Origin: Linanthus parryae
Lineage: Eukaryota > Streptophyta > Magnoliopsida > Ericales > Polemoniaceae
Reading direction: 5' to 3'
Length of the DNA stretch: 64,000 nt
NCBI GenBank assembly: GCA_023055425.1
Contig: JALGPY010000003.1
Coordinates: forward strand, 73,879,491 to 73,943,490
Part shown: positions 19,967 to 32,311 of the stretch, in pieces
How positions within the stretch are numbered: position 1 is the stretch's first letter
How the letters are laid out: every line of letters begins with the position of its first letter
Made by a program: the position numbers and the translations under genes
Notes under the pieces: model-generated
Database searches by the model: none
Told to the model about the DNA's origin: nothing
What the model saw: the letters and a program-made list of their open reading frames with translations, nothing else

Positions 19967-20756
19967 CTAGAATTTCTCCACCTTTTTGACTTTCATCAAA
20001 AAGATAGAAGATTTTGGATCAAGTGTCTGGGAAATTTTGAAAAGAGAAAATTGTAAACTTATGAGAAAGAGACTGGGGAAGAAAGAGTAAGCAAGGTTAA
20101 GGGGTTGGGTTTTCATCTCCATCTTATCTCCTTCGTCTTTCTCACTGTCTCCATTGTTGGCTTGAACTTCTTGTGATACCACATCTCGTTCCTCAATAAA
20201 GGAGCTGATCTTCTCAAAAACACTATTGAATAATAATGTGAGTCCTTCCAAGGCTTTCTTCCCATGCTTCAGCTTCTTCTTTACAGCTAACCTTTTCTGT
20301 TGAGCAGAAAACAGTTTTGTGATCCATCCTTTCTGTTTTTGAAGCTTCTAAAGACTGGTACGGATCCTTCTCATGTTTCCCTTTGTTGGATATGGAGCAT
20401 ACTCCATATGATCCTGAGGTAGTGTCTGATTCAGATTCTTGAATGAGGATTTATTTTCCTTTTCCTTTGAATTCTGTGACTGAATTTTTCTTGTCTCTCT
20501 TAGGGCTTCCAATATGAATTCCATTCTGCTTTTCTTGAGTGGGTACTATAGCCTGTTTCTTCTTTGCAGGAACTTGGTCATTTTTCACCATCTTCTTGGG
20601 TGGTGAAGACTCTTGTTCTTCACCAGTAAAGCTTTTTGAATCAGATTCTTCACTGATCGCTTGAACTTCATCCACTGCTGCCTTTCTTTTCTTCTCTGAA
20701 CCAGGTTTTGATCATCGTGTTATCTTGATTCTGTCTGAGGCTCTCCTTGTGCTCAT
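19967..20756 (-). pseudogene. Env-like ORF of copia E/C, broken
   Basis: Starts ATG at 20756 within the same AACCCTAATG leader as in copia A and with the same STRRASDRIK start, then has a TGA early. The frame 20675-20451 is rich in Lys, Glu and Ser; 20251-19967 reads a Glu-rich helix and then a hydrophobic stretch (LAYSFFPSLFLISLQFSLF) before KVEKF and the stop. The WLDGFAS block seen in A and B is absent, so the middle is shortened. The hydrophobic stretch could be a membrane segment, but may be a frame artefact. Confidence 0.6.
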
Positions 20757-21212
20757 TAGGGTTTGAGAAAAGAACAGAGAGAGGTAGGAATGATACGGAG
20801 AGAGGAGAAGAGAAGAAGATAAATACTCACACAGTTTGAGTTTCAAAAGGAAACTGGAATATATCTCTGATCAAAAGATTTTCAATAATCAGAGAGAATT
20901 CAAACCTTTTATGCCGTTGGAAAATAAAATATTATAATACTATTTTTGGCTAAAACAAATTTTTGAAAAGGGTAGGGGCTATATTAAGAAAATATCTACA
21001 GAGATATCATACTATAAAGAAAGATCCATGTTTATTGACTACTAGTAAAACAGACTTATTTTCAAGGCATTGAAAAGGGTTTCAAGGTCTTGAAACGTTG
21101 TAATATTGTAACAGATAAAAATCAAAGCTTTGAAGTGATTTTCAAGGCTTTGAAAATCAGTTCAAACCTTTGAAAACACATTAGACTTACCTTTCTTTAC
21201 CTGATGCTCCCC
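20757..21212. other. Spacer between pol and env-like ORF of copia E/C
   Basis: Non-coding with palindrome repeats at 21058-21175 and a purine-rich tract behind pol at about 21207-21215 (reverse complement of TTTAGGGGGAGCATC). Confidence 0.65.
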
Positions 21213-22993
21213 CTAAACTAATGCATCTTTATTTAGCATTCCCAATTCCAATCTTAAAGCTGAGAATCTTTCATTTGCTAATGGTTTAGTGAAGATATCT
21301 CCAATTTGCATATCAGTAGCAACAAATTCAAGAACAATATCACCTTTCTCTGCATGATCTCTGCTGAAATGGTGTCTGACATCAATGCGCTTGGTTCTTG
21401 AATGTTGAACTGGATTCTTTGTAATTGAAATTGCACTAGTGTTACCACACTTGATAGGTATGCTCCTGAAATCAAATCCAAGGTCTCTTAGCTGTTGAGA
21501 AATCCATAGTACTTGTGAGCAACATGCTCCTGCAGCTATATATTCAGCTTCAGCTGTTGATAGAGCAACTGAATTATTTTTCTTGGACTGCCAACTGATC
21601 AAGGATGATCCAATAAATTGACAAGTTCCTGAAGTACTTTTCCTATCAACTTTGTAACCTGCAAAGTCAGCATCTGAAAATCCAAGCAATGAGGAGCTAG
21701 AATGCCTTGGATACCAAAGCCCTAAGTCTTTTGTACCATTGAGATATCTGAATATTCTCTTCACAACAGTTACGTGTGATTATTTTGGATCTGCTTGAAA
21801 TCTAGAACACATACATACACTAAACATAGTATCTGGTCTGCTGCTGTGAGATAGAGTAATGATCCAATCATACCTCTATACTCTTTCACATTGACACTCT
21901 TACCAGATTCAGCCTTGTCTAAGGACAGTGTAGAACTCATAGGAGTCGTGGCTTCCTTACATTGAGCCATGTTATATTTGCATAACAAGTCTCTTGTGTA
22001 TTTTCTCAGATGTAGAAAGATGCCCTTCTTCAATTGATGTATTTGAAGTCCTAGGAAGAAGTTCAGCTCTCCCATCATGCTCATTTCAAATTTCTTGCTC
22101 ATAAGACTTGATAATTCTCTGCACAATTGATCATTAGTAGCTCCAAACAAGATATCATCAACACAGATTTGAACTACAAGCAAATCCTTCTCCGGAGTCT
22201 TTGTAAAAAGAGTCTTGTCTACTAAACCTCTTTTGAAATCATTTTCAAGCAGAAATTTTGACAATATTTCATAGCAAGCTCTTTGAGCTTGTTTTAAACC
22301 ATAAACAGCCTTGTCAAGTAGGTAGACATGATCTGGAACATATTCATTTTCAAAACCAGGAGGTTGTGCTACATAAACTTCTTCTTGTAAGTATCCATTC
22401 AAGAAAGCACACTTCACATCCATTTGAAATAATTTCATGTTTTTGTGAGATGCAAATGCAAGTAAAATTCTAATTGCTTTTAACCTGGCAACTGGAGCAA
22501 ATGTTTCCTCATAATCAATACCTTCTTCTTGGTTTTAAAATTGAGCAACTAACCTTGCTTTGTTTCTGATCACTTTGCCACTTTCATCCAACTTATTCTT
22601 GAACACCCATCTGGTACCAATGACAGACTGGTTTGTAGGTGGAGGAACCAGGTTCTACACCTTATTTCTTACAAACTCATTGAGTTCATCTTTCATAGAA
22701 ATGATCTAGTGTGCTTCTTGTAGTGCTTCTCTCACAGTTTTTGGTTCTACAAGAGAGATAAAAGCATTAAAAGCACATTAGTTCTTCAACTGTGATCTAG
22801 TTTGTGTACCAGTGGTTGGATCTGAAATCATATTGTCAACTGGATGAGTATAGAGATATTTGAATATCTTTCTTGAAGACCAGGGTTCAGGTTCTCCATA
22901 GATGTTCTCTGGTCTTGCAGTAGTGGCTTTGTCACTTGTATCCTTCTGATCAACTTTTTCAAGGCTTTGAGGCTTAATTTCAAGGCCTTGAGC
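21213..22993 (-). pseudogene. pol: Copia E/C reverse transcriptase and RNase H
   Basis: RT reads from about 22690 down. Frame 22438-21770 holds [32 protein letters not shown] and the active site as CVDD instead of YVDD (near 22165). RNase H (21764-21213) is intact from MKRIFRYLNGTKD through FSDADFAGYKVDRKSTSG and STAEAEY to the end LNKDALV. RT and RNase H are in different frames with a small break near 21770-21790. Upstream, to 22993, is the Ser/Lys-rich spacer before RT with FKALKA-type repeats. It ends at the Angela-like LTR. Confidence 0.85.
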
Positions 22994-24416
22994 TGTTGGA
23001 ATTCTGCCCTAGAGGCAATCAATTAATTGTGACGAATATGTGGATTTACGATTCATTGTGTTATCGATATGGAGATATGTTAACATGAATGAAGTCCGTA
23101 GAATATAAGTTTTATATTCTTAAATATCCCTAGTCAATTATAGTGATTAATGGAACAATCATATATAGACTAGTATGGGGTTGAATTGATATGGAAATAT
23201 CACGATCCAACACATGGGTATGCATTAGGAGTAATGGCATACTGGATTGACCCACGACAAGAAGGATACATTAGATTATGTTAAATCACAATCGCTTCTC
23301 GTAGTGCAAATATAATTGCAATCCTTAGACTTGAAGTCACTAGATACTCTAGTTGTGAAATATAGTGCTTTGATGTTATCAAACGTTACACCGTAACTGG
23401 GTAATCATAAAGATAGCTATCGGGCATGATAGGAAGCAAGCTTAGAGATCGTAGTGATGTAGACAGGATTTGTCCTCCCACATAATGGGAGTAAATATCC
23501 ACGGCCACACGAGGGATGTGGCTTATTGAATGTCTGATCAGACTCAGATAAATCAATATAGAGATATTGATGTTATCTTCTTGCATAAGCATATTCCCAG
23601 GATCGAGGAACTATGGATTGGATATACGAGTGTGACTATTTATATCTCGTGCCAATCCGAATATGGAGACAAAGGGATAGTGCAATATGAGATCTTGGGC
23701 ACAAGAGGTTTGTCAGGATCACTGACTATTTCTATTAGTTGGGTGGCATGGATGTGTTGCTAGACACCGCTCCATGTTAGTAATAAGTTACTACCAATTA
23801 AGTAGAAACCTATGGGGTGACACGTCAAATAGAGTGGAACTAGATTTTGGATTAATTAATATGATTACTTAATTAGAAGGATCATTGTGAAACACCTTGC
23901 AAACTTAGTATGACTAATATGCAAGGAAGGGACTAATCTTAGTTCATGTAGAACTAGGAAGGTCCTTTATGTAGTTAACAAGGAGTTGTTGGACTATATA
24001 ACGATGCTCTAGCTTCCTTCCCAAAACTAATGCTCATAACATAAGTAAGTGGGAGATAAAGAAAAAGAGAGAGCAAGAGACAAAGCTCGGAGGCCGAAAC
24101 CCCCTAGCCGTCCCCTACCCGTCGGCTACACAAGAGAGGGTCGAACCTCTCTTGGTGTGTTGGTTGCTTGATTCCTTCTTCACTCTTCCTCCGGTCCAAG
24201 CTAGCACTTGAGAATGAAGAATCTAGATCTCACCTCTATACGTGGATCAACCGTTGAGACGAGGACATTATTCTTCGTTTGATCTACCGAACCAATAAGG
24301 TACACATATTCTATGTCTCTCATCATGTTATGATGTCTCTTCCTGTGATCCTTGGTGGGATTTGAGAAGGATTCAATTTTGTTATTCCGCTGTGTTACCT
24401 ACATCAAAACCCAACA
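22994..24416 (+). mobile_element. 5' LTR of Angela-like element
   Basis: 1423 bp from TGTTGG to CCCAACA, perfect TG..CA ends with matching 6-bp inverted ends (TGTTGG/CCAACA). Its last 889 bp are repeated at 28111-28994 with several mismatches and small indels. Confidence 0.85.
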
Positions 24417-24417
24417 G

Positions 24418-24430
24418 TGGTATCAGAGCC
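24418..24430 (+). other. Primer binding site, Angela-like element, first copy
   Basis: TGGTATCAGAGCC, complement of the initiator tRNA-Met 3' end, one base after the LTR. The same site recurs at 28996-29008 behind the partial LTR. Confidence 0.88.
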
Positions 24431-26235
24431 ACAGGTCGTAGTGCATAACATGATTTTATGTGTTACGATTTCAGTTTATACATCGTATTATTGTTATTAC
24501 GCGAAAATTGAAAATTAATTGGCATAGTAGATGCAAATTGAATTTGATTCAATATAAACCAGATCTAATTTAACATTGGATGTTAGAATTGGTGAGTTTA
24601 ATCACATAGGATGTGAATTATTGCGTTCTTGAAAATTAGGGTTCATGGGCACATAGTTGAAAAATGAGTTTTTCAATTATGGAAACAATTATATGGAAAT
24701 ATCCATATGGAAACAACTAAACTTGGGCATCAAGGCAAAAGGGTTTTTTGGAGACAACCCAACAAGGAAGGAATTGTTTGTGGAAACAATTAAACTCGGG
24801 CATCAAGGCAAAAGGGTGTTTTGGAAACAACCTAACAAGGAACGAATTGTTTTTGAAAACAATTCCATGGGAAGGAGCGGCCCCATTAGGGAACCCCCCC
24901 CCCTCCCTTTCTTCCCGTCCAAGACACGTGGCCCTAAAGCGGACGGCGCACCCTAACCCACGGCCTAGCCGTGTGGGCTAGGGGCCGGCCGGCCCGGGCC
25001 TAGTGTGGTGGTTCCTTGGTTGGTTCAGCCATTCCCTTGGTGAATCCCTTGGACCGTTGTAACCCTAATTACCCAATTCAATTAAAAATTGAACAAGCGC
25101 GTTAAAAATTGGTTTTAACTGTATTATGTGATTGGTTGCATGGTGGATGGATATGACCTAGGTTGTGGATGTTTATAGCTTTGTGGTTTGGTTTACGGCC
25201 TGCGAGCTGATCAAATTAATGTAATAATTAATTAGGTTTTAAGGCCTGCGAGTCGTTTTTCTCCCCAACATGTGAGGCTTTATTTATTTATTTATTCTAG
25301 ATGTTAGGCTAGAACTAGAAATATTTAGATGTTAGCCAAGAGCATGGAGAAGAAGACCGGAGAACCAAAGAAGCCAAAACACGACGAGGACTCCCTAGCC
25401 TAGGCGTGCAGCTATCGTGGAGCACACGGAGATGAGCTTGTCACTTTAGGGCACATAGATATTATCATTGGCTTGGTAATATCTTAGTCTAGGGGCCATA
25501 TCCATGCCACGTTAATTTTCCTTTTGTGGATGTTTATTATATATGTCTTGTTATTTATTTTTGTGTGTATGGCGATACTAGCAAAACATTAACAAGATAA
25601 TAATAAACAAAGATGGTCTTTTATTGTGGATAGCCCAATCCAAATAAGTAGATCATGTTGATATGATCAACCAAACGAATAATGACTACTAAATCCATCA
25701 AATAGAATATTGCGTTTTGCCTTCTCTTGCCTAAATAACCTTCATGCTCATGGTTTATTTAAGATTCGGACTTGCCAAAGCAAGGCGATTTTAATTCACC
25801 ATGATGTGTTGCGGACGACACAAGCAAGTAATGTGTGTATGTTGAAGCAAGAGGTTGGACGCAACTTGGTAAGACTCAATTGGATTGATGAACCTAGAGG
25901 CATGACAATTAGGTGTTATCTAAAGAATAAAGAATAAAGAGTTATTCACCTAATTGGACCAAGAGTTGCATTGGATGAAATTAGAATGGTTCCTACCTAA
26001 ATAACCAATTCTTGGGCGACTTACCAAAGCAAGCTCAAGAAGAAGTGAAAAAGGGATCTTGGACCCACTAGAAAATAAATAAGATATTTTCCGCATTAAT
26101 GGTGAGGGCTATTAATCCGACAAAAATAGTGGGAGCTATATTTAATGATTTAAATCCTTGTTGAATATAGTTATACGTCACAATGCTTTGCATAATCCTA
26201 TAAGTGTTGAATACCCATAGCATTAAACAAACGAA
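24431..26235. other. Leader region of Angela-like element
   Basis: A long leader without an intact gene. It contains short direct repeats around 24712-24850 (ACTTGGGCATCAAGGCAAAA, three versions) and a GC-rich patch 24880-25000. A segment at 25765-25980 recurs in diverged form at 26605-26800, both with GACTTGCCAAAGC-type phrases. The open frames here show no domain. Confidence 0.65.
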
Positions 26236-26830
26236 ACACGACTTTATGTCCATAAGATGGACAAGCTGTCTGGAATCAATTTCTTGATTGGTATAAAATT
26301 GAGAATTATTCTGAAATGAAAGAGAAATTGTTGTACATCATAGAACGTAAAGTTCTCTTCTCACCAACTACCAAAACACACTAAAGCCTTATGGAAGGAA
26401 CATCAAAGAATTATTCTTTGAATGTAACTTGTCTCATGACAGCTCCCATGTACTCCGAGCTTTGGAAGCAAGATGAGAAATATGGAGGCGTGTGATATGA
26501 TCATGCGTTAAAGCAGCTCTTTCAAAGAGCGAGCTTATCATGAAAGGCTTGAAGTGTTTCTCCACTTTTCACTCTCTTGCTTAGCACTCGTCATGATAAG
26601 ATGAAATAAGTTCGGGCTTGCCAAAGCTAGGAGACTTAGTTCATCAAGATATGACGCGACGACAGAAGCTAAGTAATGTGTGACTGCTGAAGTAAGATGT
26701 AAAGCGCAACTAAGCTACTTCAATAGGATTGAAAGCTTAGAGACTGGGAGTTATCTATGAGATAGATAATGAATAAATGGTTATTCATTGGATGAAATTA
26801 TAGTTTTGTTGAAAGGGGATTTACTCAATA
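26236..26830 (+). pseudogene. gag: Angela-like gag relic
   Basis: Broken frames still give gag-like phrases (a KALWKEH stretch near 26385 and an LFQRASL stretch near 26518), similar to copia gag helices. No frame is open beyond a few dozen codons. The assignment depends on its place between leader and integrase and is weak by itself. Confidence 0.45.
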
Positions 26831-27449
26831 TTATTGAGAATCACTAAAAAAGCACTTAAAAAGTGCATAAGCAAAACTGTTAATGGTTAACAGCATCGGT
26901 AAGGGAAAAAGATTTGCGCCGACCCCATGGGTATAAAGCAAGCTTGTTGCTAAAAATAAGTTGCCTTAAAGACCCATAGGTAGTGTAGAGGAAGAGAGAC
27001 TACCCAAAGTATCTGGAAGTAAGTAATAAAGGAATTATGAATTCCAACATTGTTTTTTTTTTTTTTTTTTTTTTATAAAAGTCAATGTGTCTATCTCATC
27101 ATCATTAGTATATGATAGTAGATGAGGATCCCACAGTTATAGAAGTATGGAGGATCTCAAGAGATGAAGACAATTGGATAAGGAAGAAATAATCGTACAC
27201 GTGGGGCAATGAAGCAAGGGGTTGCTGAATTAGCTGTAGGGAATTTTTCTAACTTTATGAAATTGTTCATGAATTAGACAAAAGTGATTATGACCCTGCT
27301 ATGAGTAAGATCATTATCACAGTTTCTTGTTTGGACAAGAAAGCTCTCTATCATAATAAAGGACAAATGTTGTTCCATTTATTATGATAAGCATTATTGT
27401 AATGCAATTTTTGTCTAATGGATTGTATATCCTTCATCATGGTAATATC
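26831..27449. other. Decayed part of Angela-like element between gag and integrase
   Basis: No readable gene; a T-run of about 24 bases lies at 27052-27075. The last 200 bp probably come from the protease region, without a visible active site. Confidence 0.4.
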
Positions 27450-28090
27450 ATATATAACATTAATACCAAGAGGCTTGCATATAAGGATATGAACTTCACT
27501 TATCTTTAGCATTATCGTTTAGGACACATGGATAAGAGATACATATCTTGAACTCCATATATTTGGATTTATAGAACTCATTTGATTATTGAATCATATG
27601 AGATATGTAAGACTTACTTATTAGAAAAAGATATGATCTTTTGGGAATCATACATATTGATGTATGTAGGCCGCTAAGCGCAGATGCTAAAGATGGTTTT
27701 CAGTACTTCATCATATTTACTGATGGGATCAGAGAAATATGGATTTGTGTACCTTATGAAGGCCAAATCTAAATCCTTTGAATTGTTCAGAAAATTAAAG
27801 AATGAAAAAGAAAGCCAGCATGGCAGGAGTATCATAGCTCTACGATTGGATCATGGAGGAGGATACTTAAACCAATAGTTTGAACATCTATGGGAGTATG
27901 GGATGTGATCCCAACCCACTCTACCTAGAACACCATCAGGGAGGCGTGTCTAAGAGGAGAGTTCGGACCTTGTTGGACACGGTTCGGTCCTTGATGATTC
28001 AAAAAGAACTTCCAGTTTACTTTTAGAGACTATGTTCTAATTACAGCAAATTTCGCCCTTAACCTTGCTCCATTCAAATAAATTATGAGA
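27450..28090 (+). pseudogene. pol: Angela-like pre-integrase and integrase relic
   Basis: A GAG-pre-integrase relic (HYRLGHMDKRYIS, later CKTYLLEKDM) is followed by the integrase core: HIDVCRPLSADAKDG with the first Asp (27655-27700), then YGFVYLMKAKSKSFELF and LRLDHGGGYL around 27730-27870, where the second Asp is kept. Frames change several times. It ends at about 28090; RT and RNase H are missing and a partial LTR follows. Confidence 0.72.
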
Positions 28091-28110
28091 ACCACCATAT
28101 CAGATATGGA

Positions 28111-28994
28111 CTAGGAAGTGTCTGGCCAGACTCAAATAAATTAATATGGAGATATTAATGTTATCTGCTTGCATAAGCATATTCCCAGGATCGAGGAACT
28201 ATGGATTGGATATACGAGTGTGATTATTTATGTCTCGTGTCCAATCCGGATATGGAGACAAAGGGATAGTTCAATATGAGATATTGGGCACAAGAGGTTT
28301 GCCGGGATCACTGACTATTTCTATTAGTTGGGCGGCATGGATGAGTTGCTAGACACCGCTCCATGTTAGTAATAAGTTACTACCAATTAAGTAGAAACCT
28401 ATGGGGTCACACTTCAAATAGAGTGGAACTAGATTCGGGATTAATTAATATGATTAATTAATGAGAAGGATCATTGTGCAACACCTTGCAAACTTAGTAG
28501 GACTAATATGCAAGGAAGGGACTAATCCAAGTTCATGTAGAACCAGGAAGGGCCTTTATGTAGTTAACAAGGAGTTGTTGGACCATATAAAGGATGCTCT
28601 AGCTTCCTTCCTAAAAATAATTCTCATAACGTAAGTAAGTGGGAGAGAGAGCAAGAGACAAAGCTAGGAGGACGAAACCCCCCAGCCATCCCCTACCCAT
28701 CGGCCACACAAGAGAGGGCCGAACCTCTCTTGGTGTGTTGGTTGCTTGATTCCTTCTTCCCTCTTCCTCCGGTCCAAGCTAGCACTTGAGAAGGAAGAAT
28801 CTAGATCTCACCTCTAGACGTGGATCAACCGTAGAGACGAGGACATTATTCTTCGTGTGATCTCCCGAACCAATAAGGTACACATCTTCTATGTCTCTCA
28901 TCATGTTATGATGTCTCTTCCTGTGATTCTTGATGGGATTTGAGTAGGATTAAATTCTGTTATTCCGCTGCGTTACCTATATCAAAACCCAACA
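28111..28994 (+). mobile_element. Partial second LTR of Angela-like element
   Basis: 884 bp matching the last 889 bp of the first LTR, up to the CCAACA end. The first about 530 bp are missing, and the left edge adjoins the integrase relic directly. Confidence 0.82.
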
Positions 28995-28995
28995 G

Positions 28996-29008
28996 TGGTA
29001 TCAGAGCC
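28996..29008 (+). other. Second primer binding site of Angela-like sequence
   Basis: TGGTATCAGAGCC behind the partial LTR, followed by 310 bp of leader nearly the same as 24431-24830. So the partial LTR acts here as a 5' LTR, not as the end of the element. Confidence 0.85.
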
Positions 29009-29318
29009 ACATGTCGTAGTGCATAACATGATTTTATGTGTTACGATTTCAGTTTATACACCGTATTATTACGCGAAAATTGAAAATTAATTGGCATAGT
29101 AGATGCAAATTGAATTTGATTCAATATAAACAAGATCTAATTTAACATTGGATGTTAGAATTGGTTAGTTTATTCACATAGGATGTGAATTATTGGGTTC
29201 TTGAAAATTAGGGTTCATGGCACATAGTTGAAAAAGGAGTTTTTCAATTATGGAAACATTTATTTGGTAATATCCATATGGAAACAACTAAACTTGGGCA
29301 TCAAGGCAAAAGGGTGTT

Positions 29319-29683
29319 TTCAAGAAGCATTGTTCTTGACAAGTCTTCAAGAGTCCTGTTCTTTCTTTCAACAACACCATTTTGTTGAGGATTTCTTGGA
29401 GAAGAAAAGTTGTGAGTAATACCAGAACAAATCAGATTCTAATGGATCAAATTCTCTACCATGAGCACTTCTAATTCAAGCTACATGGAGGTTTTTAATA
29501 GTTTGAAGTTCTCTACAAAGATTTGAAAATTCAGAGAGGGCTTCAGATTTTTCTTTGAGAAACATAACCCAAGTATATCTAAAAAAAATAATCTACAACA
29601 ACTAGCATATACCTTTTACCTTTTGGAGTAGGATTTCTCATAGGACCATAGAGATCCATATGAAGCAGTTCAATAGGTCTAGT
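29319..29683 (-). pseudogene. pol: Copia E/C integrase piece
   Basis: Reads the copia integrase core backwards from the hAT insertion: GKRYMLVVVDYFF, the region with the second catalytic Asp, and the CCTCAACAAAATGG part of the core. The left edge (GTTTTCAAGAAGCATTG) joins Angela leader with a few shared bases (TGTTTTC). It corresponds to bases missing from copia A and present in D (63560-63870). Confidence 0.8.
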
Positions 29684-32303
29684 TAGGGCTGTACGCAGGG
29701 CGATTCGGGCGGGTAAAACCCGCATTTTTGCCCCAACCCAATGAGACCAGGTTAGACAAATCACTACCCAAACCTGACCGAGTAATTTCCAAACCCAATC
29801 CTAATCGGACATTGCGGTTGGGCTCGATTCGGCCCGGTTAATGCGGGTTCGAGCTAATACAAACTGAGTACAATAATTACATTGTATAAAAATAAATAAC
29901 CATCATCCATTAACCATAGCGACAAGATTATAATCCAAAATGCCTCCCTTCGCGAGTTCAGGCAATCCATTGGACAAAGTTACAGTTTATTACATAATAG
30001 ATACATCAAAAAAAAATCAGACCACATAATTTACAATAATGCATCAGAGGACATATAAGGCAAGAACAACAATTTGTGGCTCTGAGTGATAAACTTGGAC
30101 TGAACATCTGGATAACACAATCTTCTCAAAATTTAGCTTCTACATCTGCAATGTATAAAACATAAGGATGTCATTTATTAGTACATGAAAATGAGGTAAT
30201 TTGAGGGAGATAATTTGGACGACATTTAACCCCCAGAAAAGAAAATATATGAAACCTAGTGCAATCATCACGTTTCAGAAATCATATATGCATGAAGGAC
30301 AAAGAAATTCACCAGTTGAATGTAGGGGCTCCGAGTGCGTTAAGAAGCCACCGTTAACTGTCACCCACTTTGCGTGGAGGTGGAGAAGCAGCAACGGAGC
30401 ACTACTCTAGCTTGTACCCCTCTGTGTGTTCATTTTGGATAGTTAGACACAATTATCTAAAGATAAACCCTGCAAAGTAGAAACCCTCGAGAAGATATCA
30501 CCTCAAAAAAGGTTGTTGAATACTTTCAGGAGTATATGGAACATAAAAAATGAACTACTCTAGCTTGTACCCCTCTGTGAGTCCATCTACTGAATGGATC
30601 TTCTTCTCTGCAAGATGAAAACTGCATTTGTGTGGAATTAATGGTGACACGACCGAGTAAATTTCACTATGACAGAAGGTTGGACACACAGAAGAAAACC
30701 TGAATAAAGCATGACCGATACTAACACAAAAAATGTGTGAAATAAGGGAAAGAACATTACATTACTCCAACAGCATCAGCATCTACAAGAAAAAATGAAT
30801 GAAGTAGAGACCAATAGTAACAAGAAAAAATGAACGATATGTGTTACCTTGCAAACCACCTTTGCATCAGCATCTACATCTTTCTCCATAAAATAGCCCA
30901 AAAAGTAGGATCAGCGACACGGACCTGCTCAAGTTGCTTAAATAGTCTTATTAATCAATAACACATAAACATTCCCAGGAAAACTAGTATCGAGAAAGTT
31001 GAGATATTAAACTTGGTACTAAAACAAAATTGGATGGCATAGCTATTCAGGGTGAAGAATTTCAATCCTGCAACAATATCAACCTTGTTATAACAATTTG
31101 ATTACACGTCATGCTAAAGGATGTAGTACCAAACTACCAACTATTTGTATGTTCACCTATGAGTGACGGGCTCCATGATGATCGAATAATCAATTTACAG
31201 GATCCACATGTAAGGGTGAAACAAGAGCATTTCCAGTAATGATCTTGATTTGATTAACTGACTACGAAGACAAGGAAAAAAATCCCAGGATACAACAAAA
31301 CTATAAAACTAAGGACTTTGATATTGTTGTGGTTCATTACGGCCAGCATTTCCAAGTTTCAGAGAAAATTCATTCCACATACAACAAAAGTAAGGATTTA
31401 GAATCTATATGGAATATGAGCTTATGAAATAACATTAAGGGCACAAGCTATAAGCTGGAGCCTGGGGTAACCCGGCTTTCAATTCCAATTCATAAAGTAA
31501 TTGGAAAAACAGAACTATAAAGGTCTAACAGAGCTAAAACTCCCATACATCTGACATGACAAGACAAGAATAAAGCTCACAAAGATCTAAGAAGAGAAAA
31601 TTTAAACCCACATTTAAAGATAATCTCATCAGCAACACTCACATAGCCAACAACAACAATATAAACCAAAAATAATCAATTTGACTCTAGAGTTTTAGAA
31701 TTTTTAACATCTCTCACTGAACACATAACACAACCCATATAAACCCTAGTCAAGTAAATACACAACAAAACAAAGAAGAAGAGATGGGTTGTAGTTCTAT
31801 ACCATGTTCACTCCAGATCCGCTTCAAAGTAGTGACAAGCCAGTAGATAGAAAGTAATATGGGTTTCTAGACAAACGATGGTTGGCTGAGTCGGTGTTAA
31901 ATCCTAGTAGGAAAGAACGATAATAGGTCTTGAATCGCCCGTGAATCGGCCTCGTACCACCTGGAATCAGCCTCAATCGCCAGATTATGATGAGAGTGAA
32001 ACGATTGTACTACAGCGATGTCTCTTCTCTATGTTGTTTGATAGATAAACCAGTTACGAGGAAAAGTAGGGAACTAGAGAGAAACAAGTACCAATAATAG
32101 AATTATTTTAACTTCATAGCAATTCGAGGCGGGGCGGGTTATACCGGGTTTAGAAAATTACACCCGTGCCTCGCCTGAATTTTTTCGGGTATGGGTATTT
32201 TAAACCCATAATCACCCATTTATACCCAATTTAACTCTACCACGGCTTGATTCGGCTTGGTCCGGGCGGGTCAGGCGGGTCGAGGGGGTTTCTAACAGCC
32301 CTA
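29684..32303. mobile_element. Non-autonomous hAT element, 2620 bp
   Basis: Both ends show the terminal inverted repeat TAGGGCTGT (29684-29692 and complement 32295-32303). Target duplications of 8 bp flank it: GGTCTAGT (29676-29683) and GGTCTTGT (32304-32311), one mismatch. Subterminal GGGCGGG and CGGGTAAAACCCG-type motifs are common in plant hAT elements. It interrupts copia integrase sequence that is continuous when the insert is taken out. No transposase frame is visible; inside there is a 25-bp direct repeat (CTACTCTAGCTTGTACCCC at 30404 and 30555) and AT-rich filler. Confidence 0.88.
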
Positions 32304-32311
32304 GGTCTTGT

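Larger units (their letters stand above)
22994..29318 (+). mobile_element. Angela/BARE-like Ty1/copia element, deleted and with a second partial LTR
   Basis: Layout: complete LTR (22994-24416), tRNA-Met primer site (24418-24430), long leader, gag and integrase relics, partial LTR (28111-28994), a second primer site (28996-29008) and a second piece of leader to 29318. The LTR starts TGTTGGAATTCTGCCCTAGAGG, very close to the start known from Angela/BARE LTRs. It interrupts copia E/C. A 3' end with LTR terminus and target duplication is missing, so the right side has been lost by deletion. Confidence 0.75.

Noticed and set aside
19967..20251. Hydrophobic end of the E env-like frame as a true membrane anchor
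   Set aside because: A and B lack it, the middle of the ORF is deleted and the frame may be shifted, so I keep it only as a remark.
24657..24981. Open frames behind the Angela LTR as a host gene
   Set aside because: They lie in the leader just after a primer site, overlap short direct repeats and show no domain; the second leader copy breaks the frames.
27052..27075. T-run as a Pol III terminator or poly(A) tail of a retrogene on the minus strand
   Set aside because: No SINE or tRNA-like promoter boxes and no target duplication around it; it lies inside the Angela-like relic.
27684..27878. Frame of 64 codons as a separate small gene
   Set aside because: It matches the copia integrase core (YGFVYLMK, LRLDHGGGYL) and is part of the Angela-like integrase relic.
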